Source: CAVQJU01 sp963729215 (GTDB taxonomy: Bacteria > Acidobacteriota > Vicinamibacteria > Vicinamibacterales > CAVVIG01). Taken from it: 64,000 nucleotides of DNA. Under the pieces are notes generated by a model. The model was given only the letters and a program-made list of their open reading frames with translations, was not told the DNA's origin and made no database searches. Shown piece by piece: positions 36,370 to 44,710 of the stretch. A program made the position numbers and the translations under genes. The first letter of the stretch is position 1, and the number at the start of each line of letters is the position of its first letter. The stretch spans positions 124,001-188,000 of the forward strand of contig CAVSND010000023.1 in NCBI GenBank assembly GCA_963729215.1. The letters run 5' to 3'.

Positions 36370-37131
36370 ATGTTCCCGCAGATCCGTTCTGGTCTGATAT
36401 GCCTGTTCGCCGCCGTTGCGTTGTTGGGCCATCTGCTCGCCGCGCAGCAGCCTCCAGCCCAGCAGGCGCCTTCAACCCCGCGTGCCGCCGCGCCGCACGA
36501 CCTCACCGGCTACTGGGTATCGGTGGTGACCGAAGACTGGCGCTGGCGCATGGTCACGCCCGCGAAAGGCGATTTCATCAGCATCCCGTTGAGCGACGAG
36601 GGCCGCCGCGTGGCGTTCCAGTGGGACCCGCGATCCGAGGGCTCGTGCAAGGCCTACGGCGCGGCCGGCCTGATGCGCATGCCCACGCGCCTCAATATCT
36701 CCTGGCAGGGCGACGATGTCTTGAAGGTTGAGAGTGACGCGGGCCAGCAGACGCGCCTGCTGCAATTCGCGCCGAAATCACCGCCCGGCACGCGGTCGTT
36801 GCAAGGCTTCTCCGTCGCGGAATGGGAACCGCTGGGCGTGGCCGGCGCCGGCCGCGGCGGCGCGCTGCCGCCGAGAGCGCTGAAAGTCGTGACGACGAAC
36901 CTGCTGGAAGGCTGGCTCAGAAAAAACGGCATACCTTACAGCGATCAGACGCGCCTCGTCGAGCACTGGGATCGCGTGTCGTTTCCGAACGGCGACGTCT
37001 GGCTCACCGTGTCGCAGTACGTCACCGATCCGAAATACCTCACAGGCGACTACACGACGAGCATGCACTTCAAGCACGAACCGGACGGTTCGAAGTGGAA
37101 GCCGGCGCCGTGCGTTGAGGGCAAAGGGTAA
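36370..37131 (+). CDS. secreted protein, short member of the DGKPDLSG-related set
   Basis: 253 residues. The signal peptide is MFPQIRSGLICLFAAVALLGHLLAA. The mature part begins HDLTGYWVSVVTEDWRWRMVTP, as in acidobacterial secreted proteins in which 'DLTGYWVSVVTEDWR' is a conserved block, and ends HFKHEPDGSKWKPAPC. Function unknown. It lies 26 bases before the large MBL fusion gene and probably shares its transcript; the two may act on the same substrate. Confidence 0.75.
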   Translation: MFPQIRSGLICLFAAVALLGHLLAAQQPPAQQAPSTPRAAAPHDLTGYWVSVVTEDWRWRMVTPAKGDFISIPLSDEGRRVAFQWDPRSEGSCKAYGAAGLMRMPTRLNISWQGDDVLKVESDAGQQTRLLQFAPKSPPGTRSLQGFSVAEWEPLGVAGAGRGGALPPRALKVVTTNLLEGWLRKNGIPYSDQTRLVEHWDRVSFPNGDVWLTVSQYVTDPKYLTGDYTTSMHFKHEPDGSKWKPAPCVEGKG

Positions 37132-37157
37132 ACGAGCGACGAGCCACGAGAGAGCAT

Positions 37158-39542
37158 ATGAAGCGCATTGGTCTATTCATGTCCCTGGTGTTCGCGTTCC
37201 TTGCCACGCCAGGGTCGCCTCCCGTGCGTGCCCAGGCGCTGCCCGAGGGCGGGCCGCCGAAGGTCGAGCTCGTCGGCTCGTGGACGATGGTGAACGACGA
37301 GGAGCGGCTGGTCCGCATCGATCCAGGCCCGGAGCTCGGGAACCTCACCGGCTTCCCGCTGAACGCGGCCGGCCGGCAGAAGGCGCTCGCCTGGAATTCG
37401 ACGATTCAGGCGATTCCGGAACACCAGTCGCGCCCGCACGCCGGGTCGTACTCGATGCGCGGGCCCAACCCGAGCCCCCACATCGGCGAGGTCATCGATC
37501 CCATTTCGCGCCGCGTGATTGCGTACACGCTCACCGGACTGTTCGAGAACGCGAACCGAACCATCTGGCTCGACGGACGGCCGCATCCTTCCGACGCCGC
37601 GGAGCGCTTGTGGACGGGTTTTTCCACGGGCGAGTGGGAAAACGGGATGCTGCACGTGACGACGACGCATTTCAAGCAGATGTTCCAGCAGCGGAACGGC
37701 GTTCCCGTCAGCCCGTACGCCGTGATGCACGAGTACTTCATCCGGCACGGCGACCGCATGATGCTCATCTCGCAGATCGACGACCCGGTCTACCTCGAAG
37801 AGCCGATGGTGCGGACCTCGACGTTTCGCTGGAACCCGGGCGCGCGGGAGAACGCCATCACCCAGGTGGACGTCGCCGAGGAAGTCCCGGGGCTTCGCCA
37901 GGGTGACGTGCCGCATTACCCGCTGGGATCGACGCATCCCGAATACGCGGACGACAACAAGCTGCCGCTCGAAGCGACGCTTGGTGGGAAGGAGACGCTG
38001 TATCCGGAATACGCCGAGAAGCTCAAGGCGGGCGCGAAGCTCGCGCTCACAAGCGCGGGTCCGCAGACGCTGCCGCCGGCGCCGAAGGGCCGTACGGCGA
38101 AAGATCTGGCGCGCCCGTATCGCCCGTCCTACGAGAACACAGGAGCGGTCGAGGTGCTGCCGGTCCAGGGAAGCGTCTATATGCTCGCCGGAGCCGGCAG
38201 CAACGTCACCGTCCAGGTGGGGCCGAACGCGCTCTTCGTCGTCGATACGAACGAAGCGGCGATGAGCGAGAAGATTCTCGCGGCGATCAAGTCCATTTCG
38301 CCCCTGCCGATCCGCTACATCGTCAATACGGCCGCGGATCCCGATCACGTCGGCGGCAACGAGCAGTTCGCGAAGTCTGCGGGCGACGCCGCCAACGTCA
38401 ACGCGTTCTACGAGCAGGGCGCGAGGGTCTACGCGCAGGAGAATGCCTACGCGCGGATGACGAACCCGAAGGGCGGAGCGACACCGCTGCCGGCGGCGTT
38501 GTGGCCGACCGACTCGTTCGCGGCGTCGCTCAAGACGCTCTTCGTCACCGGCGAGCCCATCGAGCTCATCCATCAGCCAGCCGCACACACCGACGGCGAC
38601 CTGATGGTCTTCTTCCGCAAGTCCGACGTCGTCGCTGCCGGGGACGTGTTCTCGACCGATCGCTATCCCGTCATCGACGCGCGGCGCGGGGGAACGATCG
38701 GCGGCGTGCTCGAGGGGCTGAACCGCCTGATCGACATCGCGATCCCTGAATACAACTCGATGGGCGGCACGCGCATCATTCCGGGCCACGGCCGGATCTC
38801 AAATGAAATCGATCTGGTCGAATACCGCGACGCGATGACGATCATCGCGGATCGGATTACCGAGCTCGTCCTGGAAAACAAGACGATGGACCAGGTGAAG
38901 ACCGCCGGCGTGACCCTGGACTACGACGGTGTGTACGGTGCGACGACGGGCCCCTGGACAACGGACATGTTCGTCGAAGCGGTGTATCGCGAGATCAAGG
39001 CGAACCCCGCGCCGTGGAAAACGCGCCTGCTGCGGAATGTGCCCGCGGCGGAGCTGCCGTTTCTGTCGACCAGCGCGGGGCCTGGCGCCGCGCGAAAGGC
39101 CGCCGCTGCGGCTCCGGTCCGAAAAGGCGGCGGCGATCCGATGGAGGGGAAGTGGGTGCTCAACCTGTTCGATTCGAGCTACGAGCCGTCGAGCCTGATG
39201 CCTTATCGTCGCGAGATGACCGTGACGGTCAACGGGGACGAAATATCGCACGAGGTCTCGTCGTGGCGCCGGCCGCAGGGTAATGGGTCGCCGCTCTCGA
39301 CATACAGCTACAAGGCCAGGCTCGATGGCAAGGAATACACCGTGCCGAACTGGGGTGCGAAGGTCACGCTGAAGCGCGTGGATGCGAACTCGATCGCGCG
39401 GACGCTCGAAGGCGACGTGGTGGGGAAGGAAACGGCGACGTTTACGCTTTCGGCGGATCGAAAAACGCTGACGGTGACTGCAAAAGGGACCGATCCGACC
39501 GGCGTCGCGTTTACCAGCACGCAGATTTACGAGAAGAGATAG
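37158..39542 (+). CDS. secreted three-part protein with MBL fold
   Basis: 794 residues with a signal peptide. Residues ~30-310 resemble the secreted DGKP-type proteins (KVELVGSWTMVNDEERLVRIDP, HEYFIRHGDRMMLISQIDDP). Residues ~330-590 are a metallo-beta-lactamase fold: INTAADPDHVGGN near 390 (the first two His of HxHxDH are replaced), HQPAAHTDGDLMVFF, and IIPGHGRISNE. The last ~130 residues form a lipocalin-like beta domain with GKWVLNLFDSSYEP. The altered HxHxDH occurs in a known subgroup, so activity is uncertain. It overlaps the convergent monooxygenase stop by 16 bases. Confidence 0.85.
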   Translation: MKRIGLFMSLVFAFLATPGSPPVRAQALPEGGPPKVELVGSWTMVNDEERLVRIDPGPELGNLTGFPLNAAGRQKALAWNSTIQAIPEHQSRPHAGSYSMRGPNPSPHIGEVIDPISRRVIAYTLTGLFENANRTIWLDGRPHPSDAAERLWTGFSTGEWENGMLHVTTTHFKQMFQQRNGVPVSPYAVMHEYFIRHGDRMMLISQIDDPVYLEEPMVRTSTFRWNPGARENAITQVDVAEEVPGLRQGDVPHYPLGSTHPEYADDNKLPLEATLGGKETLYPEYAEKLKAGAKLALTSAGPQTLPPAPKGRTAKDLARPYRPSYENTGAVEVLPVQGSVYMLAGAGSNVTVQVGPNALFVVDTNEAAMSEKILAAIKSISPLPIRYIVNTAADPDHVGGNEQFAKSAGDAANVNAFYEQGARVYAQENAYARMTNPKGGATPLPAALWPTDSFAASLKTLFVTGEPIELIHQPAAHTDGDLMVFFRKSDVVAAGDVFSTDRYPVIDARRGGTIGGVLEGLNRLIDIAIPEYNSMGGTRIIPGHGRISNEIDLVEYRDAMTIIADRITELVLENKTMDQVKTAGVTLDYDGVYGATTGPWTTDMFVEAVYREIKANPAPWKTRLLRNVPAAELPFLSTSAGPGAARKAAAAAPVRKGGGDPMEGKWVLNLFDSSYEPSSLMPYRREMTVTVNGDEISHEVSSWRRPQGNGSPLSTYSYKARLDGKEYTVPNWGAKVTLKRVDANSIARTLEGDVVGKETATFTLSADRKTLTVTAKGTDPTGVAFTSTQIYEKR

Positions 39543-40762
39543 CCCGCGAGGTGCTCGATCAGGTCGCGCGCGTCGTCCTCCGCGCCGTGGATGAACGTCG
39601 ACTTGCGTCGCCGGAGCAGGGGCAACCCGACCGCATACAGACCGGGCGACTCGGAGACGACCCCGCCATCGTGCCGCAGATGGCCCTTGCGATCGATCAC
39701 CGGCACGTCGAGCCAGCTGTAGTCGGGTCGGAACCCGGTCGCCCAGATCACCGTGCGAATCTCGCCGGTCGCAAGCTTCAGATCGAGTCGTGACGATGCC
39801 GCCGGACGGGTCGGCTCGAAGCGTTCGGGTTCGCCAACGTCGGCCTCGCGGCTGTGCACACGCGCCCATTCATCGAACGTGTCCAGCATCCGGTTCATTT
39901 TGAGATCGGCCAATGCGAACTGATTGGGCAGGCCGCCGGAAAAGAGCGCACGGCCGTCGCGCACGTCCGCCAACCGGCCGACGAGTTCGACGCCGGCCGC
40001 GCTGAGGGCGTTGAGGTCCAGCGTCGTTCGCTGCGGCGTCCCGACGAGCTGCGGCGAAGGCAACCGCCTGGCACGCGTCAGGTCGTCGATTTCGTCGTAC
40101 CGCTGATTCCAGATGCCCGACACCTCCATCCACCACAGCACGTCGCGGCTTCGATAGGTCCTCGGCATCCGCACGTGTTCGCCGACCGAGAGCGTGACAG
40201 GACGACCCGAGCGATGAATCTCATCGGCCAGCTGGACGCCGGTCGCCGAGGCGCCAACGACGAGCACACCGCCTGCGGGAAGTTGATCCGGGTTGCGGTA
40301 GTCGAGCGGGGTCAGGGATACGAGAGACGCTGGCAGCAGCTGCCGCGCGGCTGGCACGTGCGCGACATTACATGCGCCGGTCGCGAGCACGACCGCACGG
40401 CACAGAATGTCGCCGCTGCTTGTGGCGACATGGTAGCCCTCGTCGGTTCGCCGAACCGACGTGACCGTGCTATGCGTGCGCACGGGCGCGGCGGCGACGA
40501 CGGCAAACCGCGAGATGAACTCGATGACCTCGGCCATCGTCATGAAGCCGTCTGGATCAGGGCCTTCATAACGATAGCCGGGGAGTCGGGTCTGCCAGTT
40601 CGGCGTCAGCAGCCGCAGGGAGTCCCAGCGCTCGCGGCGCCACGAGTTCGCCACGTCTCCGCGCTCGAGCACCACGTGATCGATCGAGCGTTCGCTGAGG
40701 AAGCGGCTCGCCGCCAGCCCGGCGTGTCCGGCTCCGATGACGACGGTCGTGACGCGTTCGAT
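39527..40762 (-). CDS. flavin-containing monooxygenase, possible AUC start
   Basis: 411 residues as read from 40762. TVVIGAGHAGLAASRFL is the FAD Rossmann motif; VLVVGASATGVQLADEI is the second, NADPH-binding one. VIWATGFRPDYSWL is the linker motif near the C-terminus. Both cofactor motifs of a class B flavoprotein monooxygenase are therefore present. No ATG, GTG or TTG occurs upstream of the FAD motif in this frame; the first in-frame ATG or GTG is after it. GGGAG lies six bases before ATC at 40760-40762, so either initiation is at AUC or one base is wrong. Convergent with the MBL fusion. Confidence 0.85.
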   Translation of the reverse strand: MERVTTVVIGAGHAGLAASRFLSERSIDHVVLERGDVANSWRRERWDSLRLLTPNWQTRLPGYRYEGPDPDGFMTMAEVIEFISRFAVVAAAPVRTHSTVTSVRRTDEGYHVATSSGDILCRAVVLATGACNVAHVPAARQLLPASLVSLTPLDYRNPDQLPAGGVLVVGASATGVQLADEIHRSGRPVTLSVGEHVRMPRTYRSRDVLWWMEVSGIWNQRYDEIDDLTRARRLPSPQLVGTPQRTTLDLNALSAAGVELVGRLADVRDGRALFSGGLPNQFALADLKMNRMLDTFDEWARVHSREADVGEPERFEPTRPAASSRLDLKLATGEIRTVIWATGFRPDYSWLDVPVIDRKGHLRHDGGVVSESPGLYAVGLPLLRRRKSTFIHGAEDDARDLIEHLAGYLFS

Positions 40763-40793
40763 GGTGAGCTCCCGTGCGGCCGCCGCGCGGCCG

Positions 40794-41351
40794 CTACACC
40801 ACTTCGACGCGAATGTTGGTCGGGTTGGCGACGATGTCGTACACCGCCGACCGCTTCTGCGACTGCGCGACGATGGCCTCGATCTCCTTCTTGGGTGCGT
40901 CCGCGTCGATCTTGAAGGTGACCTTGATGTCGTCGTAGCCGTTGCGGACGTCGCTGTCGATGCCGAGGATGCCCTGGATATCCATCGATCCTTCCAGGTT
41001 CGCCTCGACCGATTTCAGCTGGACGCCGCGATTCTGCGCCACCGCGGCGACGCCGGCAGTCAGGCAGCTCGCGAGGCCGCAGAGCACGAGCTCAACGGGC
41101 GTCGCGCCCAGATCCTCGGACGCAAAAATTTCCGGATGGTCGGCTTCGAAGGAAAATTCGGTCTTGTGTTTCTGCTCGGCGCCGAGGCCGTGGAAGCCCT
41201 GAACCTTCGACACACTGTTCGTGCCGTTCTTCCACTTGCAGGATGCCCGCCACGTGAACTTGGCCGCCTGCGGCGCGCCCTTGAGCGCTTCCCGCGCCGC
41301 CAGCAGTGCTTCGACGTTGACGCCGTTCTTCACGCTCGTGTTGCTAGCCAT
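40794..41351 (-). CDS. OsmC/Ohr-family peroxide-related protein
   Basis: 185 residues. The first catalytic Cys lies in ELVLCGLASCLTAGVAAVA; FEADHPEIFASEDLGATPVELVL is the usual preceding stretch. The N-terminal ~50 residues (VEALLAAREALKGAPQAAKFTWRA) are an extension seen in the OsmC-like subgroup. It would reduce organic peroxides or, in this subgroup, act on unknown substrates. The ATG is preceded by GGAAGGGGAAG. It lies 31 bases upstream of the monooxygenase, same strand, and probably in one operon. Confidence 0.9.
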   Translation of the reverse strand: MASNTSVKNGVNVEALLAAREALKGAPQAAKFTWRASCKWKNGTNSVSKVQGFHGLGAEQKHKTEFSFEADHPEIFASEDLGATPVELVLCGLASCLTAGVAAVAQNRGVQLKSVEANLEGSMDIQGILGIDSDVRNGYDDIKVTFKIDADAPKKEIEAIVAQSQKRSAVYDIVANPTNIRVEVV

Positions 41352-41467
41352 CGTGCTTCCCCTTCCATGACGATTACTGTCGTGCTAAACCGCTCACGCA
41401 AGTTTCGGATCATACATCGGCGCCCCATTCGTCAAGATCGGGATTAACCCTGAGACGTGAACTCGTG

Positions 41468-41610
41468 ACTGCCTCGTGACTCGTGGCTCGTGGCTCGTGG
41501 ACCCGTGGACCCGTGGACCCGTGGACCCGTGGACCCGTGGACCTGTGGACCTGTGGACCTGTGCACCCGTGAACCTCTCGAACCCCTTGAACCTCTCGAA
41601 CCTCTCGAAC
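41468..41610. repeat. minisatellite of the 9-mer GTGGACCCG type
   Basis: Runs of CTCGTGGCT-like units, then GTGGACCCG repeated about five times, GTGGACCTG three times, then degenerate GAACCTCTC units up to the metX leader. The reverse complement of the 9-mer, GGTCCACGG, is the same unit as in the repeat inside the tolC gene at 51.0 kb. No gene in 41352-41630; open frames through it are low-complexity artefacts. Confidence 0.85.
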
Positions 41611-41630
41611 CCTGGCAGTATCATTCCCGC

Positions 41631-42842
41631 ATGCCCACGCGAACGTCGAAGCCCGCCGCGGGCTCCGTCGGCACGGTCGACACACAGTTTCTCGATCTGC
41701 CGCAACCGCTGGCGCTCGACTGCGGCCGCGATCTGCATCCCATACGCGTCGCTTACGAAACGTACGGAACGCTTGCGCCGGACCGCGACAATGTCATCCT
41801 GGTCTGCCACGCGCTGAGCGGGGATGCTCACGCGGCCGGCTACGCGGCCAAGCCGGCCGGCGTCAGCGCGCGCGACGGGTTCCGCGCCGACGAGCGCGAC
41901 GCCGGCAGCGGACAAGGCCTCGGGTGGTGGGACGGCATGATCGGCCCGGGGAAGGCGTTCGACACCCTGCAGTACTTCGTCGTCAGCACGAATCTGCTGG
42001 GAGGGTGCCGCGGAACGACCGGACCCGCATCGACGAATCCCGCGACCGGCCGCCCCTACGGTTCAGACTTCCCGGTCATCACCGTCGCGGACATGGTGCG
42101 GACCGAGCGCGCCTTCCTGAAGGAGCTCGGGATTACGCGGCTGGCCGCGATCGCCGGCGGCTCCCTGGGCGGCATGCAGGCGCTCGAGTGGGCCGTGCAG
42201 TACGGCCGCGATGTGGCGTCGATCGTCGTGATTGCGAGCACCCACGCGCTGCAACCCCAGGGCGTCGCGTGGAATGCGATCGCGCGAAATTCCATCACCA
42301 GCGATCCGAACTGGCAGAGCGGCCACTACTACGGCACGGGCCGCGCACCCGACGCGGGAATGGGGGTGGCCCGCATGGTCGGGCACATCACGTATCTTTC
42401 GGCCGAGTCGCTCAAGGGCAAGTTCGGGCGGCGGCTGCAGTTTGCCGACGATATTCGCTACACCCTCACCGAGCCCGAGTTCGAAGTCGAAAGCTACCTG
42501 CGGCACCAGGCGGACAGTTTCGTGAAGCGCTTCGATGCCAACACCTATCTCTACACGTCGAGGGCGTTGTCCTACTTCGACCTGGCCCGCCAGCACGGTG
42601 ATGGAGATCTTGCGAGGGCTGTGCGCAACATGTCCGCGAGAACACTGCTGATCGCGTTCAGCTCCGACTGGCTCTACCCGCCGAACGGTTCCGAAGAGCT
42701 GGCGGCCGCTCTTCGCGCAGCCGGCAAGGACGTCGAACTGCACGTGATCGATGCGCCGTACGGTCACGACTGCTTTCTGCTGGAGGAAGCGCGCCAGACG
42801 CCGATGATTCAGAATTTCCTCGCGGGGTCGACGTCCGGCTGA
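41631..42842 (+). CDS. metX: homoserine O-acetyltransferase
   Basis: 403 residues. NVILVCHALSGDAHAAGYAA begins the fold; STNLLGGCRGTTGPASTNPATGRPYGSDFP is the substrate loop; AGGSLGGMQALEW holds the catalytic Ser; FSSDWLYPP the Asp; APYGHDCFLLE the His. The enzyme acylates homoserine, the first step committed to methionine. It could be an acetyl- or a succinyl-transferase; the GDAH region and its place next to an O-acetylhomoserine sulfhydrylase favour acetyl. ATG at 41631; the longer open frame through the minisatellite is rejected. The stop lies in a REP-like hairpin. Confidence 0.95.
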   Translation: MPTRTSKPAAGSVGTVDTQFLDLPQPLALDCGRDLHPIRVAYETYGTLAPDRDNVILVCHALSGDAHAAGYAAKPAGVSARDGFRADERDAGSGQGLGWWDGMIGPGKAFDTLQYFVVSTNLLGGCRGTTGPASTNPATGRPYGSDFPVITVADMVRTERAFLKELGITRLAAIAGGSLGGMQALEWAVQYGRDVASIVVIASTHALQPQGVAWNAIARNSITSDPNWQSGHYYGTGRAPDAGMGVARMVGHITYLSAESLKGKFGRRLQFADDIRYTLTEPEFEVESYLRHQADSFVKRFDANTYLYTSRALSYFDLARQHGDGDLARAVRNMSARTLLIAFSSDWLYPPNGSEELAAALRAAGKDVELHVIDAPYGHDCFLLEEARQTPMIQNFLAGSTSG

Positions 42843-42858
42843 AGCCGGACGCTACGGG
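42830..42858. repeat. REP-like hairpin, short form
   Basis: GTCCGGC and GCCGGAC flank TGAA, followed by GCTACGGG. The TGA of the hairpin loop is the metX stop codon. The pattern GGCTGAAGCCGG..CGCTACGG is shared with the larger element at 60732-60790. Confidence 0.7.
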
Positions 42859-42889
42859 CACGAACGCGCTGACAGGAGTGGGAGAGCAC

Positions 42890-44206
42890 ATGGAACAATC
42901 CCGGGATTTTGGATTCGAAACCCGCCAGGTTCACGCAGGACAGCGTCCGGATCCGAATACCGGCGCGCGAGCGGTGCCGATTTATCAGACGACGAGCTAC
43001 GTGTTCGAGGACCCTGAATCGGCGGCGGCGTACTTCAACCTCCAGGAGTACGGAAATACGTACTCGCGCATCATGAACCCGACGGTCGCCGTGTTCGAGG
43101 AGCGCGTGGCGAGCCTCGAGGGTGGATGTGGCGCCGTCGCGTTTGCCAGCGGCATTGCGGCGCAGGCGGCGGCGCTGTTCACGCTGCTGGCGCCCGGCGA
43201 TCACGTGGTGTCCTCGTCGGCCCTGTACGGGGGCACCGTCAACCAGTTCAAACACCTGCTTCGCAAGATGTCGGTGGAATTGACGTGGGTGGACCCCGAT
43301 GATTTGAACGCGTGGAAGGCCGCGGTCCGCCCCAACACCAAGGCGTTTTTCGGCGAGACCATCGGCAACCCCGGCGGCAACGTCATGGACATCCAGGCGA
43401 TCGCCGCCGTGGCGCATGCCCACGACATCCCGCTCATGGTGGACAACACGTTCGCGACGCCGTTTCTGTGCCGTCCGATCGAATGGGGCGCGGACATCGT
43501 CCTGCATTCGGCGACAAAGTTCATCGGCGGTCACGGCACCAGCATCGGCGGCCTGGTGGTCGAGTCGGGACAGTTCAACTGGTCCAACGGACGGTTTCCG
43601 GTCATCGCCGACCCGTCGCCCGCGTATCACGGTCTCCAGTTCCACGAAACCTTCGGCACCTACGGGTACCTGATGAAGCTGCGGGCCGAGACCCTTCGCG
43701 ATCTCGGCGCGTGCATGAGCCCGTTCAATGCCTTCCTCTTCTTGCAGGGCCTCGAAACACTGTCGTTGCGCATGGCCCGTCATGTCGAGAACGCCGCCGC
43801 GGTGGCGCGGTATCTCGAATCCCACGCGCTCGTCTCGAACGTGACCTACGCGGGACTGCCTGCAAGCCGCTACCGGCCGCTGGTGGAGAAGTACCTCCCG
43901 CGAGGCGCGGGCGCCGTGTTCTCGTTCGACTGCCGCGGCGGCCGGCAAGCAGGGCAGGATTTCATCCGCGGCGTGACGTTGTGGTCGCACCTCGCCAACG
44001 TCGGTGATGCGAAGAGCCTCATCATCCACCCTGCCAGCACCACCCACCGTCAGCTGAACGACGATGAGCTGCGTGCGGCGGGCGTGGGCCCGGGGACCAT
44101 CCGGCTATCCGTTGGCATCGAAGCGATCGACGATTTGATCTGGGACCTCGAACAGGGCTTCGCGCGGGTGGCCGCGTCGGCTGGCCGGGAGGTCGCGTCG
44201 CGATGA
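42890..44206 (+). CDS. metY: O-acetylhomoserine sulfhydrylase / Cys-Met PLP enzyme
   Basis: About 438 residues. The PLP-binding Lys is in HSATKFIGGHGTSIGG. YQTTSYVFEDPESAAAYFNLQEYGNTYSRIMNPT, the GDHVVSSSALYGGT stretch and ETIGNPGGNVMDI are the usual O-acetylhomoserine sulfhydrylase segments, and VDNTFATPFLCRP is conserved. It makes homocysteine from O-acetylhomoserine and sulfide. An ATG at 42890 with GGGAGAG at the right distance is preferred to a GTG at 42878. It follows metX by 47 bases and overlaps the next gene by ATGA. Confidence 0.96.
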   Translation: MEQSRDFGFETRQVHAGQRPDPNTGARAVPIYQTTSYVFEDPESAAAYFNLQEYGNTYSRIMNPTVAVFEERVASLEGGCGAVAFASGIAAQAAALFTLLAPGDHVVSSSALYGGTVNQFKHLLRKMSVELTWVDPDDLNAWKAAVRPNTKAFFGETIGNPGGNVMDIQAIAAVAHAHDIPLMVDNTFATPFLCRPIEWGADIVLHSATKFIGGHGTSIGGLVVESGQFNWSNGRFPVIADPSPAYHGLQFHETFGTYGYLMKLRAETLRDLGACMSPFNAFLFLQGLETLSLRMARHVENAAAVARYLESHALVSNVTYAGLPASRYRPLVEKYLPRGAGAVFSFDCRGGRQAGQDFIRGVTLWSHLANVGDAKSLIIHPASTTHRQLNDDELRAAGVGPGTIRLSVGIEAIDDLIWDLEQGFARVAASAGREVASR

Positions 44207-44695
44207 CCACGCCATTCGACATGAGCCGGTATCAGGATCCGCTGACGATCCAGCGCGTCATCCACGGCGCAAAGACGATCGCGATCGTCGGGCTGTCGAG
44301 GAACGAGCTGCGCGCGAGTTATTTCGTGGGGTACTACCTCCGCCGGCACGGATACCGCGTGATAGCCGTCAACCCGCGCGAGACGGAGATTTTCGGGGAG
44401 CAGAGCTTCAAAAGCCTGGCCGACGTGCCCGTTCCAGTGGACATCGTCAACGTGTTTCGCGCGCCCGAGGCGCTGCCCGGAATCGCCGCCGAGGCCGTCG
44501 CCATCGGCGCGAAAAGCATGTGGTGTCAGTTCTCGGTCATCAACGAGGAAGGCGGGCGGATTGCCGAGGCCGGCCGGCCTTGCCGTGGTCATGGATCGCT
44601 GCATCAAGGTCGAACATGCCCGGTATGTGGGACGGATGCACTGGCTCGGCTTCAACACGCAGCGCATTACGTCCGTGCGCGGCGGCCTTCAGTAA
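44203..44695 (+). CDS. CoA-binding domain protein, YccU-like (one frame break)
   Basis: About 163 residues after repair. TIAIVGLSRNELRASYFVGYYLRRHGYRVIAVNPRETEIFG is the Rossmann-like CoA_binding_2 fold; MWCQFSVINEEGGRIAEAGLAVVMDRCIKVEHARY completes it once one C near 44574 is removed. Family members bind CoA; the role in sulfur or methionine metabolism is inferred from position only. ATGA overlap with metY shows translational coupling. Without repair the frame runs to 44724. Confidence 0.85.
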
Positions 44696-44710
44696 GCCGC
44701 CGATCGGTCG

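Noticed and set aside
41490..41630. Upstream in-frame extension of metX by 47 codons
   Set aside because: It reads through the 9-mer minisatellite and gives low-complexity (GPVDPWTR)n; metX homologues start at about the ATG at 41631.
41352..41630. SAM riboswitch upstream of metX
   Set aside because: The region is minisatellite; no SAM-I or SAM-II core is present.
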